Shown: piece by piece, positions 1 to 11,022 of the stretch
How the letters are laid out: each line of letters starts with the position of its first letter
Numbering within the stretch: position 1 is the stretch's first letter
DNA from: Alopecurus myosuroides
Taxonomy: Eukaryota > Streptophyta > Magnoliopsida > Poales > Poaceae
NCBI GenBank assembly: GCA_028641055.1
Contig: CM054057.1
Coordinates: 581,547,940-581,611,939, forward strand
Direction of reading: 5' to 3'
Length of the DNA stretch: 64,000 nt
Position numbers and translations under genes: made by a program
The notes under the pieces: generated by a model
The model's input: the letters and a program-made list of their open reading frames with translations, nothing else
Database searches by the model: none
Told to the model about the DNA's origin: nothing

Positions 1-742
1 ATTGTCAACTCAACTACACCGCCTTGTCCATGATTCAACAAGTTGTGGGTCCAAACCACATGCATCATCTTCAACAATATTCCACCGCCAAAGAAACATG
101 GGATGCTCTTTTCGTCATGTTTGTGGGAAATGAAAGCATGAAGAGGAATAGGTATGATACCTTGAGCAATGAGGCCGAAGGATTCTATATGCATGATGGT
201 GAGAACCATGAAGACATGTACTGGAGGCTCAAGACTCTTGCCACCGCTTTCAATGGTGTTGGTGCCACTCATATTGATGATGCTTGGATCAAGAGAAAGT
301 ACGTGAGTGCTCTCATGCCTTTTTGAGCCCATGGACTTGAAGAGTCTCCAAGGAAGACACGACTATCCATCCTTGACCTCAACCCAAGTGATGCAAGAGA
401 TGTGCTCCTTCCAAGTGCAAACAAAGAATGCTCTTGACAATCGTGCTCGTGCTATTGGAATGCACAAAGGAGCCTCCGTTGCTTTGAAGGCGAAGGTTGT
501 GACCAAGGTGGTGGATCATCATGAAGAGTGCATTGAAAACTTGGCCCCTTTGAAAGATCAAGAGTATGATCCCGTGCTTAAGGATGTTATTGCTCTTGCC
601 GTGAAAAGGTTTTGGAAGAATCCTCCTAATGTCAAGGCATATGTTGAGGAGAAGACCAAGTCAAGCTAGGGAAATTAAGGGACTCAAAAAGTTAGAGCTT
701 GTTTCAATAGTCAAGACAAACATCATTTCATTGCCGAGTGCC
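1..742 (+). pseudogene. Copia retrotransposon gag, N-terminal part (broken)
   Basis: Reads as the capsid (UBN2-type) gag of a Ty1/Copia element, the protein that packages element RNA. The frame opens before the window edge; codons from 24 give typical gag helices around TAKETWDALF and YWRLKTLATAF. One extra T in the T-run 320-324 shifts the frame, and reading resumes in the frame of 307-669. Two in-frame stops follow (667-669 and 676-678). The same frame then reaches a zinc knuckle ending HHFIAEC at 739-741. The second knuckle cysteine (C-x2-C) reads serine at 706-708, so RNA binding is probably lost. The solo LTR at 743 interrupts the gene immediately after the knuckle; the frame continues at 2318. 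Family assignment is firm; the lineage within Copia is not. Confidence 0.85.
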
Positions 743-2312
743 TGATACGTCATAAACGTATCCTTAATTTCTGATGTTCCATGTGGTTTTCTTATTGTTT
801 CCCACATGTTTTCTATACACTTTATGTCATTTTTATCGATTTTCCGGACTAACCTATTTACAAGATGCCACAGAGCCAGGTCCTTGTTTTCTGTTGTTTT
901 TGGTTTCAGAAAAGTTGTTCTGGAAATATTCTCGGAATTGGAAAATTCGAAGCCCGGAAGTCTTAGAATTCCCGAAGGTTCCATAGAGTCCCGAAGAGAC
1001 CCGGAGGGGGCCCCCCCTTGGCTGCACCAGGGGGTGGTGTGGGGCCCCGAGGCCTCCATCGCCTTTGCCCTTTTGCCTATTTAACCCCCCCGAGACGTAA
1101 ACCCTAAATATATCCCACTTTTTCCCGAGAAACACCCGAGGTCGCCGTCATCGTCATCACGAGATCGAGAGGGTCCTAGAGTTCTCCCCGGCACCCTGCC
1201 GGGAGGGGAATTCATCACCGGTGGGGTCTACACCACCATGCCCTCATCCGAAGTGATGCGTGCGTAGTTAATCCCTAGACTACGGGTCCGTAGCAGTAGC
1301 TAGATGGTTGTCTTCTCCACTTTGTACCTCATGTTTAGATCTTGTGAGCTGCCTATCGTGATCAAGATCATCTTTATGTAATGCTACATGTTGTGTTCGC
1401 TGGAATCTGATGAATGTTGAATGATATGTCTTCTGATTATCAATCTATCATGTTATCTTCATGCTTATGTTATTTATGATCTTGCATGCTCTCCGTTATT
1501 AGTAGATGCTCTGGCCAAGTAGATGCTAGTAACTCCAAGAGGGAGTATTTATGCTTGATAGTGGGTTCATGCCTCCTTTGCATATGTTCTCGAGTGACAG
1601 AAACGTGACAGATGGAGGATGTGATGTTGCCATTTGGGAGAAAACAACGGTGTCTACATAATTTACATTGTTTACATTACACACTTTGCGTACGGCGATA
1701 ATTTGTTGCTAGCAACTTAATACCCAACATTTGTTCGAATGATATTTGGAGGGTGGATTATTAGACATAAATGCAGTTGGATGATGGTCTATGTATTTTG
1801 TTGTAATGCCCGCATGAATCACATAGTAATCTTTATGTCTTGCATATGCACTACGGTGCAGCCTTCATTTCTGTCAATTTCCCAGCTGTAACTTGTTCAC
1901 CACACATGTTATTTATCTTTCACGGAGAGACACCACTAGTGAACTGTGGACCCCGGTCCTTTTTCCTCATACTGACAAAACACCTACTGCTTTCATACTG
2001 CTTCATACTGCTCCTACTGTTTTCCTACTGTTTTCCACACCATACGTTTAACCTCGTTGTGTTCAAAAAAACCGGTGAGATTGACAACTTCACTGCTTCG
2101 TTGGGCAAAGTGATTTGATTGTGTTGTGTAGGTTCCACGTTGCTGCTGGACCGGTAGTGCGCCCTGCCATCTCAGCTGCTTCAACCTTATAAAGTTACTC
2201 CTTCCTCCTACTGGTCAACTCAACCTTGGTTTCTTTCTGGGGGAAATTTGCTGCTGCACTCTTCATACCTTCCTCTTGGGGTCTCCCAACGAACGTGTGT
2301 TCACACGCATTA
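743..2312 (+). repeat. Solo LTR, family A (copy A1)
   Basis: A 1570-bp single LTR starting TGATACGTCATAAACGTATC and ending ACACGCATTA (the usual CA end mutated to TA). It is flanked by a perfect 5-bp target duplication GTGCC at 738-742 and 2313-2317. With the LTR and one duplication removed, the Copia gag frame is continuous, so this is a clean insertion. No primer site or internal DNA remains, which fits recombination between two LTRs. A TATTTAA box lies at 1078-1084 after a GC-rich stretch, a plausible Pol II promoter. Homologous to the LTRs of A2 and A3. Confidence 0.93.
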
Positions 2313-2317
2313 GTGCC

Positions 2318-3590
2318 CCTATGATAATAGAGAACATCATGGATCGAATCTTGTTCGCAAGGACAAATCGAAGATCACTTACAAGAAACCACTCTTCAAG
2401 AAGAAACCTTTCAACAAGAACCCTCCTACAAAGTTTGTGTTAGTGACTCAAGAAGAGTATGATTCCAGTGATGATGAAGAAGAAGAATCCACAAGTGAAG
2501 TGGACGCTCTTGCTATTGCATCGACATCATCTTCTTCTTCTCTCTTTGAATCCCCCAATGATAATCTTCCTCAACCTTCCGCCAAGTGCTTCATGGCTAA
2601 GGCCTCAAAGGTATCACCTTCTACCACCTCTAATACCCCATATGAAATGAATAACATTGCTAGTGTTAGTGTAGAAGATGAAATTGCCTCTTTGGAACGT
2701 TTTATGACTAATGTGTAAGGTGAGACCAAGAGGTACTTTGATCTCCTCATGAGACAATTGGGCGAGTCCCATGAGGCTCTTGAGAAGAAAGGTGAGATTG
2801 AAAGGAGGGATGCGGATTAAAAGGCATCCCTCACTCTGACTCTTGAGGAAGGGCATGAGGGTCGAGTCTCTCTTGAGGAGGAACTTGAAACTATTGAAGA
2901 GTCACATAATGAACTAATTGCTAAACTCACTAAAGAACGTGCCATGCAACTGCTAAATATAAAAAGGCTAAAAAGGAGAAGGTTGAGTTTGGGGTTGGTC
3001 ATGAAAAAATAACCGAGGAACTAGAGAAGCTCACCAAGGCTCATAAGGCCTTGGAGAGTGAACACTCTATCCTCAACAAGTCTTGTGAACAACTTCAAAC
3101 TCAACTTGATCAATTCAATGTGCCTAGTTCCTCTACTTCTTCTTGTGATCATGCAAAAATTATTGAGGAGAATGCTAGGTTGAAGGAAGAACTAGCAAGA
3201 ATCAAGGGCAAGGGCCCTAGTGTTGAGGAGGTTGTGGCTTAAGCCACAAGTTGTTTCTTATAGACCACAAGTTGGCAAGAACGGTCTTGGCTATGTTGCT
3301 AAGATCAAGAACAACAACAACAACAAGAAGAAGAACAAGAACAAGGCCAAGCCCGCACAAGCTAAGAAGAATGTTGTTGCGAGTGGTATTGTCATTAGGG
3401 ACGACACTACTCGTAGCAACTCCGCGGGAACTAACAATCCTCACCATTTATTATATGTTGATTTTTATGGTATTGTGCAAGATAAATATCTTGGTCCTAT
3501 CGAGGGTTAAATTTACTACACTATTTGGGTTCCAAAGACCCGTGTTGCTAACATGAGGGGGCCATCCTTGGGTCCTAACTCTAGTTAATG
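2318..3590 (+). pseudogene. Copia gag C-terminal / spacer with coiled coil (broken)
   Basis: Direct continuation of the gag frame after the solo LTR: CPYDNRE then a basic Lys-rich stretch, an acidic run (DSSDDEEEES, about 2459-2490) and a Ser-rich linker. From about 2640 to 3240 the frames encode heptad-like Leu/Glu/Lys repeats (EELARIKGK, LEKLTKAHKALESE) typical of a long coiled coil between gag and protease in some plant Copia lineages. Stops at 2716-2718 and 2818-2820 and several frame changes break it. From 3238 to 3510 another frame gives a Lys/Asn-rich segment leading to protease. The long coiled-coil gag recalls SIRE/Maximus-type elements, but this is only a suggestion. Confidence 0.75.
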
Positions 3591-4605
3591 ATTTCTTGTA
3601 CGACTATGCTTCCGGTGGATCTAAATGGGTAATTTATAGTGGATGCACTAGTCATATGACTGGAAGTAAAAAACTCGTGACGGAATTGTGCCTAATACAA
3701 ATGAAGCAGCTGTCACTTATGGAGATAATTCCAAGTCTAAGGTAATGGGGTTCGACAAGGTTGTTATTGCTCCGGATGTCACTATTGTTGATGTCTTGAT
3801 TGTTGAATCCCTTGGTTTCAATTTACTTTCAGTTTGTTCTTTAGGGAAGATGGGTTTCTCCGTATTCTTTGAACCTGACTTTGTGGTACGTCTGTGGAGC
3901 AAGACTCTAGACGTCGCATACGTGGGACATGTATATGTGGTGGACTTTTTGAAGTCTACCAAATCTCAAGTGATGTGTCTTTTTGGAAAGGAGGATGTGG
4001 GATGGTTGTGGCATCGCTGCCTATCCCATGTCAACATGAGAATTTTGCAAAGTCTTCACAAAGGTGGACTCATCCTTGGACTAAAAGAATTTTTTTCCTT
4101 TTTCAAAGATAGTGTATGTAGGGCTTGTGTTGAAGGAAAGATGCATGATGCCTCCCATAATTGCAAGACCATTATCTCATCAAAGAGGATCTTGGAGCTT
4201 CTCCATGTTGATCTCTTTGGTGCCGTGCCCGAGGCAAGTCTTGGAGGCAAGAAGTATTGCTTGGTTATTGTCGATGATTATTCAAGATATACTTGGGTTT
4301 ATTTCTTCAAGTTGAAGAGTGAGACCCAACAAACCATCGTCGACTTCTCCAACCAAGTGCAACTTCAACAAAATGTTCCAATCATGGCTATTAGGAGTGA
4401 CAATGGCACCGAGTTCAAAAACTACACTCTAAATGAATTTCTTAGTGAAGAGGGTATTCGTCATCAATATTTCGCTGCATATACCCCTCAACAAAATGGT
4501 TTAGCCAAAAGGAAGAGTTGAACTCTATTGGATATGGCTATGACCATGTTCGCGGAGTATTCTTCTCCCCAATATCTATGGGCTGAAGCCATCGCAAGGG
4601 CTTAG
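3591..4605 (+). pseudogene. Copia protease and integrase (broken, catalytic residues lost)
   Basis: Protease: the frame at 3623-3660 reads KWVIYSGCTSHMTG where active Copia proteases have DSG; the catalytic Asp is Tyr (3635-3637). A one-base frame change follows, then 277 codons from 3688. In these, GAG-pre-integrase and the zinc-binding HHCC domain are seen (H109, H114, C144, C147), then the integrase core with Asp175 (HVDLFG) and Asp238 (RSDNGTEF). The third acidic residue, Glu in TPQQNGxAERK, is Lys274 here, and a TGA follows at 4519-4521. The frame runs on as TLLDMAMTMFAEYSS; a small deletion near 4600 joins it to KTPYEILTG. The enzyme would be dead at both active sites. Confidence 0.85.
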
Positions 4606-5584
4606 TGAAGACTCCATATGAAATCCTCACCGGTAACAAACCCAACATCTCCTACTTCCATGTCTTCGGTTGTAAATGTTTCTATTTGATAAAGGGTGTC
4701 CGGTTGTCTAAATTCCAATCTAAATCTATTGTGGGTATATTTGTTGGTTACGGTGCCGAACCTCACACTTATAGAGTCTTTGACAAGACCTCACGGATTG
4801 CCATAGAATGCTTTAGTGTGGTTTTCGAGGAAAATGATGGCTCCCGAGTGGCAGAATTTCATGTTTTCTAATGTAGATGTTGAAATGCCTCAAGAAGCCA
4901 TAGGAAGGATGGGTGTGGGATTTTTCCGCCCCATCAGGGGACACCTTGTGATGGATCGAGAAGAACTATGCTCTACTCAAGTGGAGCCCTCGTCCACAAT
5001 AGAAAATTATGCCAAGGAAGCAAGTGATGGACCTAACCAAGAACAAGCTCAAGACCCTCCTCTTGTTGACCAAGTTGCTACACAAGAACCAAGCACGCGT
5101 ATCATTCAAGCTAGCCAAGGTCAAGGCCAAGATCAACCTTCTTCGTCATCTTCTCCTCAAGTTGAAGCAAGTCTTGAAGATGATGATCAAGGCCAACATT
5201 CCAGTTAAGACGGTGACCCAAATGATCAAGTGATTCCTCCTCGCAATAATGAGGAGATCGGAGCCTGTCGTGCTAGAAGAATTAGAAAATCCTTGAAGCG
5301 TATTCATGCATCTGATGACAAGGTATTGGAAGATGTTCAAGCTATAATATCCACAAGAGCACAATTGGCAAGCTTTAGTGAGCATCAAGCTCACATATCC
5401 ATGGTGGGACCAAAGGAAGTGTTTGAAACTCTTGAGGACTCGGATTGGTTGGAAGCTATGCATGTTGAGATCAATAACTTTGAGCGCAATAAAGTTTGGA
5501 ATATAGTTGAGAAGCCAAAAGATTGCCACAATGTTATTGGCACTAAGTGGATTTTCAAGAACAAGAAAGATGAGCATGGTATTG
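4605..5584 (+). pseudogene. Copia integrase C-terminus and RT N-terminus (truncated)
   Basis: KTPYEILTGNKPNISYF starts at 4617 and continues to about 4871 as the integrase C-terminal region (VFGCKCFYLIKG, GIFVGYGAE). After a stop at 4869-4871, a Gln/Ser-rich linker follows. At 5230-5584 the start of the Copia reverse transcriptase (RVT_2) is clear: DWLEAMHVEINNFERNKVW and GTKWIFKNKKDEHGIV. The protein breaks at 5584, where the family-E LTR begins; the rest of RT and RNase H is not found in this window. Decay here is lighter than in the protease. Confidence 0.85.
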
Positions 5585-6239
5585 TGATACGTCCAAAACG
5601 TATCTATAACTTTTGTTGTTTTCATGCTACTTTTATGCTCTTGATAATTGTTTTTATATTAAGTTTATGATTTATTTGGATTAACCTAATAATAGTTGCA
5701 AAAGTGCACAATATTTTTTTTACACTTTGATGTGTAGGAATTATCAAAAATACAAAAGAAAACCTTATTGGAGTCGAATTGGCACTTTCCTAAAATCTGT
5801 CTCAAAGTCTTTTTTAAAGATTTTCACGTTACAGCTCGAAGAAAACGTCAAATGGAAAAGTGAGGCCGTGAAAGTTGTGGGGAATTTCGCGAGGAACGTC
5901 ATAGACGTAAAATTTGGCCCAATCCGAGTTTGGGAAGCCGAGAAAAGCCCGATTTACCGCAGCCGTAGATGGGATGACGGAAATCCCCGAGACTATATAA
6001 AGGGAGGAAACCTAGGTCGTGAAATACACCCATACCATCAATTTCCAGCCACCAAAGCCACATTTTTTCCTCCCCCATGAATCTCATCTCCATGGGGGAT
6101 GGCTCCCAAGAAGCAATGAAGGAAGAGGGCTAAGGGGCGGCGCTCCCGATGATGTCGGCGGCACAGGAAAGAAGTCCCTGCGCCACCACCAGCGCCGCCC
6201 TGCACCGCGCACTATCCTCTCCATCGTATTCATCGCCAT
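5585..6239 (+). repeat. LTR fragment, family E, inserted in Copia RT
   Basis: Starts TGATACGTCCAAAACGTATC, a head related to but different from family A. The Copia reading frame stops being recognisable exactly here, so this is an insertion; the flanking 5 bp are TATTG (5580-5584), but the other side is missing. The fragment holds an AT-rich half, then a strong TATA box (5994-6002) and a GC-rich leader. It ends where a reversed family-A LTR starts. Length 655 bp, incomplete. Its inner-element sequence is not seen. Confidence 0.75.
5994..6002 (+). promoter_or_regulatory. TATA box of the family-E LTR
   Basis: TATATAAAG followed by GGAGG, at the boundary from AT-rich to C-rich sequence. Position and context match a plant LTR core promoter, with transcription expected some 30 bp downstream near 6025-6035. 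Not tested. Confidence 0.6.
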
Positions 6240-7219
6240 TGATGGTGCAGGCACTTGCACTCGTTGGGAGACCCCAAGAGGAAGGTAATAAGAGCACAAC
6301 ATCAAGTTTTCCCTAAAAAAACCTAAGGTTGAATCAACCAGTGAGAGAAAGAAATCACTTCCGAAGGTTGATGCAGCTGATGTGGCAGGACACACTGCCG
6401 GTTCAGAAACAACATGGAATCTACACAACACGATCAAATTACTTTGCCCGAACGACGCAGTGAGGTTGTCAATCGCACCGGTTTTGCTGAAACAAAGGAT
6501 TAGACGTATAGTGTGGAAAGTAGTATTTGTTTGCAGTAATAAAAAGAGAACAATGATTGCAGTAGTAAAACGGTGGTTGCAGTGGTTGTATATCAGTGTA
6601 AAGAAATGGACCGGGGTCCACATTGCACTAGATGTGTCTCTCCAAAACAGATAGATAACATGTTGGGTAAACAAATTACAGCTGGTCAATTGACATATAA
6701 AAGGTTGCACCGTAGTGCATATGCATGACATGATGATTACTATGTGATTCATGCGAGCATTACAACAAGATACATAGACCGTTATCCTACTACATCTATG
6801 ACTAATAATCCACCCTCAGAGGGTCATCCGAGCAAACGTTGGGTATTAATTTGCAAGCAACATATAATTGCATTAACCAAAGTGTGTAATGTAAACAATA
6901 AAATCATCCTTAGACAAAGTATTGTTGTTTTCTCCCTAATAGCAACAACACATCCCCCACCCATTACGTTTTTGTCACTCAAGCGTGAGTGAAAGGGAGG
7001 AATGAACCCACTATCGAGCATAAATACTCTCTCTTGGACTTACAAGCATCAACTTGGCCAGAGCATCTACTAGTCATGCAGAGCATGCAAGATCATAAAT
7101 AACATACTCATGAAAGAACATGATAGATTGATAATCACTGGACATAGCATTCAATATTCATCAGATCCTAGCAAACAAAACATGTAGCATTACAATAAGA
7201 TGATCTTAATCATGTTAGG
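6240..7219 (-). repeat. Truncated reversed family-A LTR
   Basis: Reverse complement of the last ~950 bp of a family-A LTR. It begins TGATGGTGCAG (complement of the LTR end), followed by the complement of GGGTCTCCCAACGA, and runs to the LTR region with the complement of CATCTTTATGTAATGC near 7190. The start of this LTR is missing; element A3 begins at 7220. Flanking 5 bp on the left are GCCAT (6235-6239). It is more diverged from A1, A2 and A3 than they are from each other, so probably an older insertion. Confidence 0.8.
7215..7219. other. Target site duplication TTAGG of element A3 (left)
   Basis: TTAGG directly before the A3 5' LTR; the same five bases follow the 3' LTR at 20839-20843. A 5-bp duplication is the Gypsy norm. 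The sequence beyond the right copy does not continue the left flank (see findings). Confidence 0.7.
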
Positions 7220-8357
7220 TCATACGTCATAAACATATCCTTAATTTCTGATGTTCCATGTTGTTTTCTTATTGTTTCCCACATGGTTGCTATACACTTT
7301 ATGTCATTTTTATCGATTTTCCGAACTAACCTATTGACAAGATGCCATAGAGCTAGTTCCCTGTTTTCTGTTGTTTTTTGTTTCAGAAAAGTTGTTCTGG
7401 AAATATTCTCGGAATTGAAAAATTCGAAGCCCGAAAGTCTTAGAATTCCCGAAGGTTCCACGGAGTCCCGAAGAGACCCAGAGGGGTGCCTGAGGGGGCC
7501 CACACCATAGGGCGGCGCGCCCCCTCTTGGCCGCGCCCGGGGGGTGGTGTGGGGCCCCCAGGCATCCACCGCCTTTGCCCTTTCGTCTATTTAATCCCCC
7601 TGAGACGTAAACCCTAAATATATTCCACTTCGTCCCAAAAACACCCGAGGCCACCATCATCGTCATCCCGAGATCGGGAGCGTTCTGGAGCTCTCCCCGT
7701 CACCCTGCCGGGAGGGGAATTCATCACCGGAGGGGTCTACACCACCATGCCCTCCTCCGAAGTGATGCGTGAGTAGTTCATCCCTGGAGTATGGGTCCAT
7801 AACAGTAGCTAGATGGTTTTTCTCTCCACTTTGTACCTCATGTTTAGATCTTGTGAGCTGCCTATCATGATCAAGATCATCTTTATGTAATGCTACATGT
7901 TGTGTTTGCTGGGATCTGATGAATGTTGAATGCTATGTCTTCTGATTATCAATCTATCATGTTATCTTCATGCTTCTGTTATTTATGATCTTGCATGCTC
8001 TCCATTATTAGTAGATTCTCTGGCCAAGTAGATGCTAGTAACTCCAAGAGGGAGTATTTATGCTCGATAGTGGGTTCATGCCTCCTTTTCATTTGTGCTC
8101 GAGTGACAGAAACATGACGGATGGAGGATGTGATGTTGCCATTAGGGAGAAAACAACGGTGTTTACCTCGTTTACATTACACACTTTGCTTACGGTGATA
8201 ATCTGTTGCTAGAAACTTAATACCCAACGTTTGTTCAGCTGATATTCGGAGGGTGGATATTAGACATAGATGAAGTTGGATGACGGTCTATGTATTTTGT
8301 TGTAATGCCCGCATGAATCACATAGTAATCTGTATGTCTTGCATATGCACTACGTTG
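7220..8357 (+). repeat. 5' LTR of A3, left piece
   Basis: Matches the A1 LTR from its first base to the motif GCACTACG, where element A2 interrupts it. It has a TATTTAA box at 7588-7594 after a GC-rich tract. The LTR resumes at 15298 with GCAACCTTCATTTC after one copy of the duplication. Total 5' LTR about 1585 bp against 1581 bp for the 3' LTR. Confidence 0.92.
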
Positions 8358-9958
8358 TGATACGTCATAAACGTATCCCTAATTTCTGATGCTCCATGAT
8401 CATATTATGCCAATTGCTACATGTTTTTTCCCTTATTTATAGCATTTTTATACGTTTTCCGGACTAACCTATTAACAAGACGCCACAGAGCCAGTTCCCT
8501 GTTTTCTGCTGGTTTTTAGTTTGAGAAAAGTTGTTCTGGAAATATTCTCGGAATTGGAAAATTCGAAGCCCGGAAGTCCCATTTTCCCCGGAAGCATCCA
8601 GAAGACTGAAGAGGACCCTAAGAGGGGCAGCAGGGGGCCACACCATAGGGTGGTGCGACCCCCTGGCCGCACCATCTATAGGTGTGGGCCCCATGGAGCA
8701 CCACCGCCTTCGCCCTTTCGCCTATTTAAGCCCCCCGGATGGAAAAACCTAAACACCTGATCAAAATCCTCGAAAAAGTTCCACAGCCGCCGTCACCGTC
8801 AACCCCAGATCAGGGGGGTTCTGAAGCTGTTTCCGACACCCTGCCGGAGAGGAGATCATCATCGGAGGCCTCTTCATCACCATGACTTCCTCCGGAGTGA
8901 TGCGTGAGTAGTTCATCCCTGGACTACGGGTTCGTAGATGTAGCTAGATGGTTGTCTTCTCCTCATATGCCTCCATGTTTAGATCTCGTGAGCTGCCTAT
9001 CATGATCGAGATTGATCTTATGTAATTCTCTGTGCTGTGTTTGCTGGGATCCGATGAATATTGAACTTATGCCAAGTTGATTATAGTCTTTATTTGCATG
9101 TGTTATTTGTGATCTTGCATGCTCTCCGTTGCTAGTGGTTGTTCTGGCCAAGTAATTGTTAGTGACTCCGAGAGGGAGTATTTATGCTCGATAGTGGGTT
9201 CATGCCTCCTTGTTGCCTCGCTCGAGTGAAAGAAACATGAAGGGGGAGGATGTGTTGTTGCCATTAGGGATAAAACATCGGTGAGAGTGCCCGCGTGCAT
9301 AATCATTGCTTACAGTACACACTTTGTTTAATGCAATTATATGTTGCTTGCAACATAATACTGAAGGGGTTCGGATGATAACCTGAGGGTGGATTATTAG
9401 TCATAGATGCAGACTGATGTCGGTCTATGTATCTTGTTGTAATGACCGCACTAAATAGCATAGTAATCTTCATGTCATATTGTGCACTACGGTGCAACCT
9501 CTATTTGTCAATTCCCCAGCTGTAATTTGTTCACCCAGCATGCTATGTTTTATGGAGAGACACCACTAGTGAAACTACGAACCCCGGTCCATTTTCCACA
9601 CTGTTAAACATACCACAACAATTTCCTGCTGTCTTTACTTTCTGCAAGCATACACTATTTTTCCACACTATACGTCTAATCTTTGTTTTCAGCAAGACCG
9701 GTGAGATTGACAACCTCACTGTACCGTTGGGGCAAAGTATTTTGATTCTGTTTTGTGCAGGTTCCACGTTGTTGCTGACACTGGTGAAACGCCAGCACCA
9801 CCATCAGTGGCATCAACCTTCTGAAGATTCTCTTTCTCCTACTGGATTGATAACCCTGGTTCTTAACTAAGGGGAAACCTTCTACTGCTGTTCTCATCAC
9901 ACCTTCCTCTTGTGGTTCCCAACAACGCAGAGAAAGGATTTAACTCTGCCAGCAATCA
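8358..9958 (+). repeat. 5' LTR of A2
   Basis: 1601 bp, from TGATACGTCATAAACGTATC to CCAGCAATCA. TATTTAA box at 8723-8729. The primer site follows 11 bp after the end. It carries about 20 bp near 9730 that the 3' LTR has lost (between the CAACCTCACTG and GGTTCCACGTTG blocks). Confidence 0.92.
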
Positions 9959-9969
9959 AGGATTTTTTC

Positions 9970-9987
9970 TGGCGCCGTTGCCGGGGA
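9970..9987 (+). other. Primer-binding site of A2, tRNA-Asp type
   Basis: TGGCGCCGTTGCCGGGGA, complementary to the 3' end of plant tRNA-Asp including CCA. It starts minus-strand DNA synthesis. An identical copy serves A3 at 15755-15772. Confidence 0.9.
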
Positions 9988-10158
9988 GAAGGAAGTCTTC
10001 TGGCAAGGGGATTATCTCACTCCCAATCTCTTTAGTTTGTTTATTGTCTTGTTTTTATTTTTGTCTTGTTTTTATTTCTCTATATCAAAAACACAAAACT
10101 ATATCAAAAACACAAAAAATTAGTTTACTTCATAGCTGTTATTTATTTGCTTGCTTTT

Positions 10159-11022
10159 ATGTCTAGTTTTGATCCTGTCATTATGTCACCAGAAGAAACT
10201 ATCTTTACTTTCAAACAAGGGAATAATGAGAACTTAAAAGAAGCTTGGTCTCGAGCTTTTGATTCCTATTGCAAAGTTGAACCTAAAATGACTCTAAATC
10301 TGTTTCTTCTTAGTTTTTACTTTGGTCTTGTTCTTTGTTATAAATATGCTTTGGATACTGTGGTAGGAGGTGATTTCCTTAATTGTGATAGAGATCAAGC
10401 TTTCAATGATAAACGAAAATTAATTGCAACCTACAGCTTACCCAGTAGTTCTGATAAAGCCTTTGCAATTATTTATGCTAGATTAAATACTCTTGAATCA
10501 CATATTTCTATCTTAAAAGAGGGATATAGCCAAATTCGTGAACATCTTGGTCATGTCCCAATAAATTTTGAGTCAACAAATATGATCCCTTTGGTTAAAA
10601 TTGTTGTAAATGGTGAAACTTTTCATGCTCGATGTGATATCATGTCTGAATTTTTTCTTATGCCTAAGGAAATTTATGAATCTTTGAACCTTTGGGGGCT
10701 AGCTGATGGAGGAGAAGAAATAACTCTTACTAATAACACCACTATATCTCCCATTGGGATAGCTGAGGGAGTGTTTACAAAAATCATGGGAACTACCATA
10801 TCCACTGATTATCTTGTTATTGAATGTGTAGGAGAAGGAAGAATTACGCTTGGAAGATCCTTGCTGAAGCTCCTGGGGGCAGTAATAGATGTGGGGAATG
10901 GTACATTAAAATTTACTTTCACACCATGTGAACACACATTCCCCAATAAGAATAAGGGTAAGAGGAGTAAAAAGAGAGTTATTGGTATTGATGTTGATGC
11001 TTCTTCACTTGAAAAAACTTGA
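10159..11022 (+). CDS. Gag/protease-like protein of A2 (no RT or integrase)
   Basis: The frame is open from about 10066, but the first ATG is 10159-10161, giving 287 residues to the TGA at 11020-11022. The N-terminal half is an alpha-helical gag-like region (EAWSRAFDSYCK, DKAFAIIYARLNTLESHI). The C-terminal half resembles a retropepsin fold: VKIVVNGETFHARCD, then the flap-like middle and ILxG-like GRSLLKLLGAVID near the end. The catalytic triad, normally D-T/L-G, reads D-I-M here, so proteolysis is doubtful. It ends in a Lys-rich tail. No in-frame stop, although the element is old. The motif GGGAGACAACCC, a conserved mark downstream of gag in this element type, follows at about 11071. No polymerase is encoded, so the product could act only with a partner's enzymes. 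Confidence 0.6.
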   Translation: MSSFDPVIMSPEETIFTFKQGNNENLKEAWSRAFDSYCKVEPKMTLNLFLLSFYFGLVLCYKYALDTVVGGDFLNCDRDQAFNDKRKLIATYSLPSSSDKAFAIIYARLNTLESHISILKEGYSQIREHLGHVPINFESTNMIPLVKIVVNGETFHARCDIMSEFFLMPKEIYESLNLWGLADGGEEITLTNNTTISPIGIAEGVFTKIMGTTISTDYLVIECVGEGRITLGRSLLKLLGAVIDVGNGTLKFTFTPCEHTFPNKNKGKRSKKRVIGIDVDASSLEKT

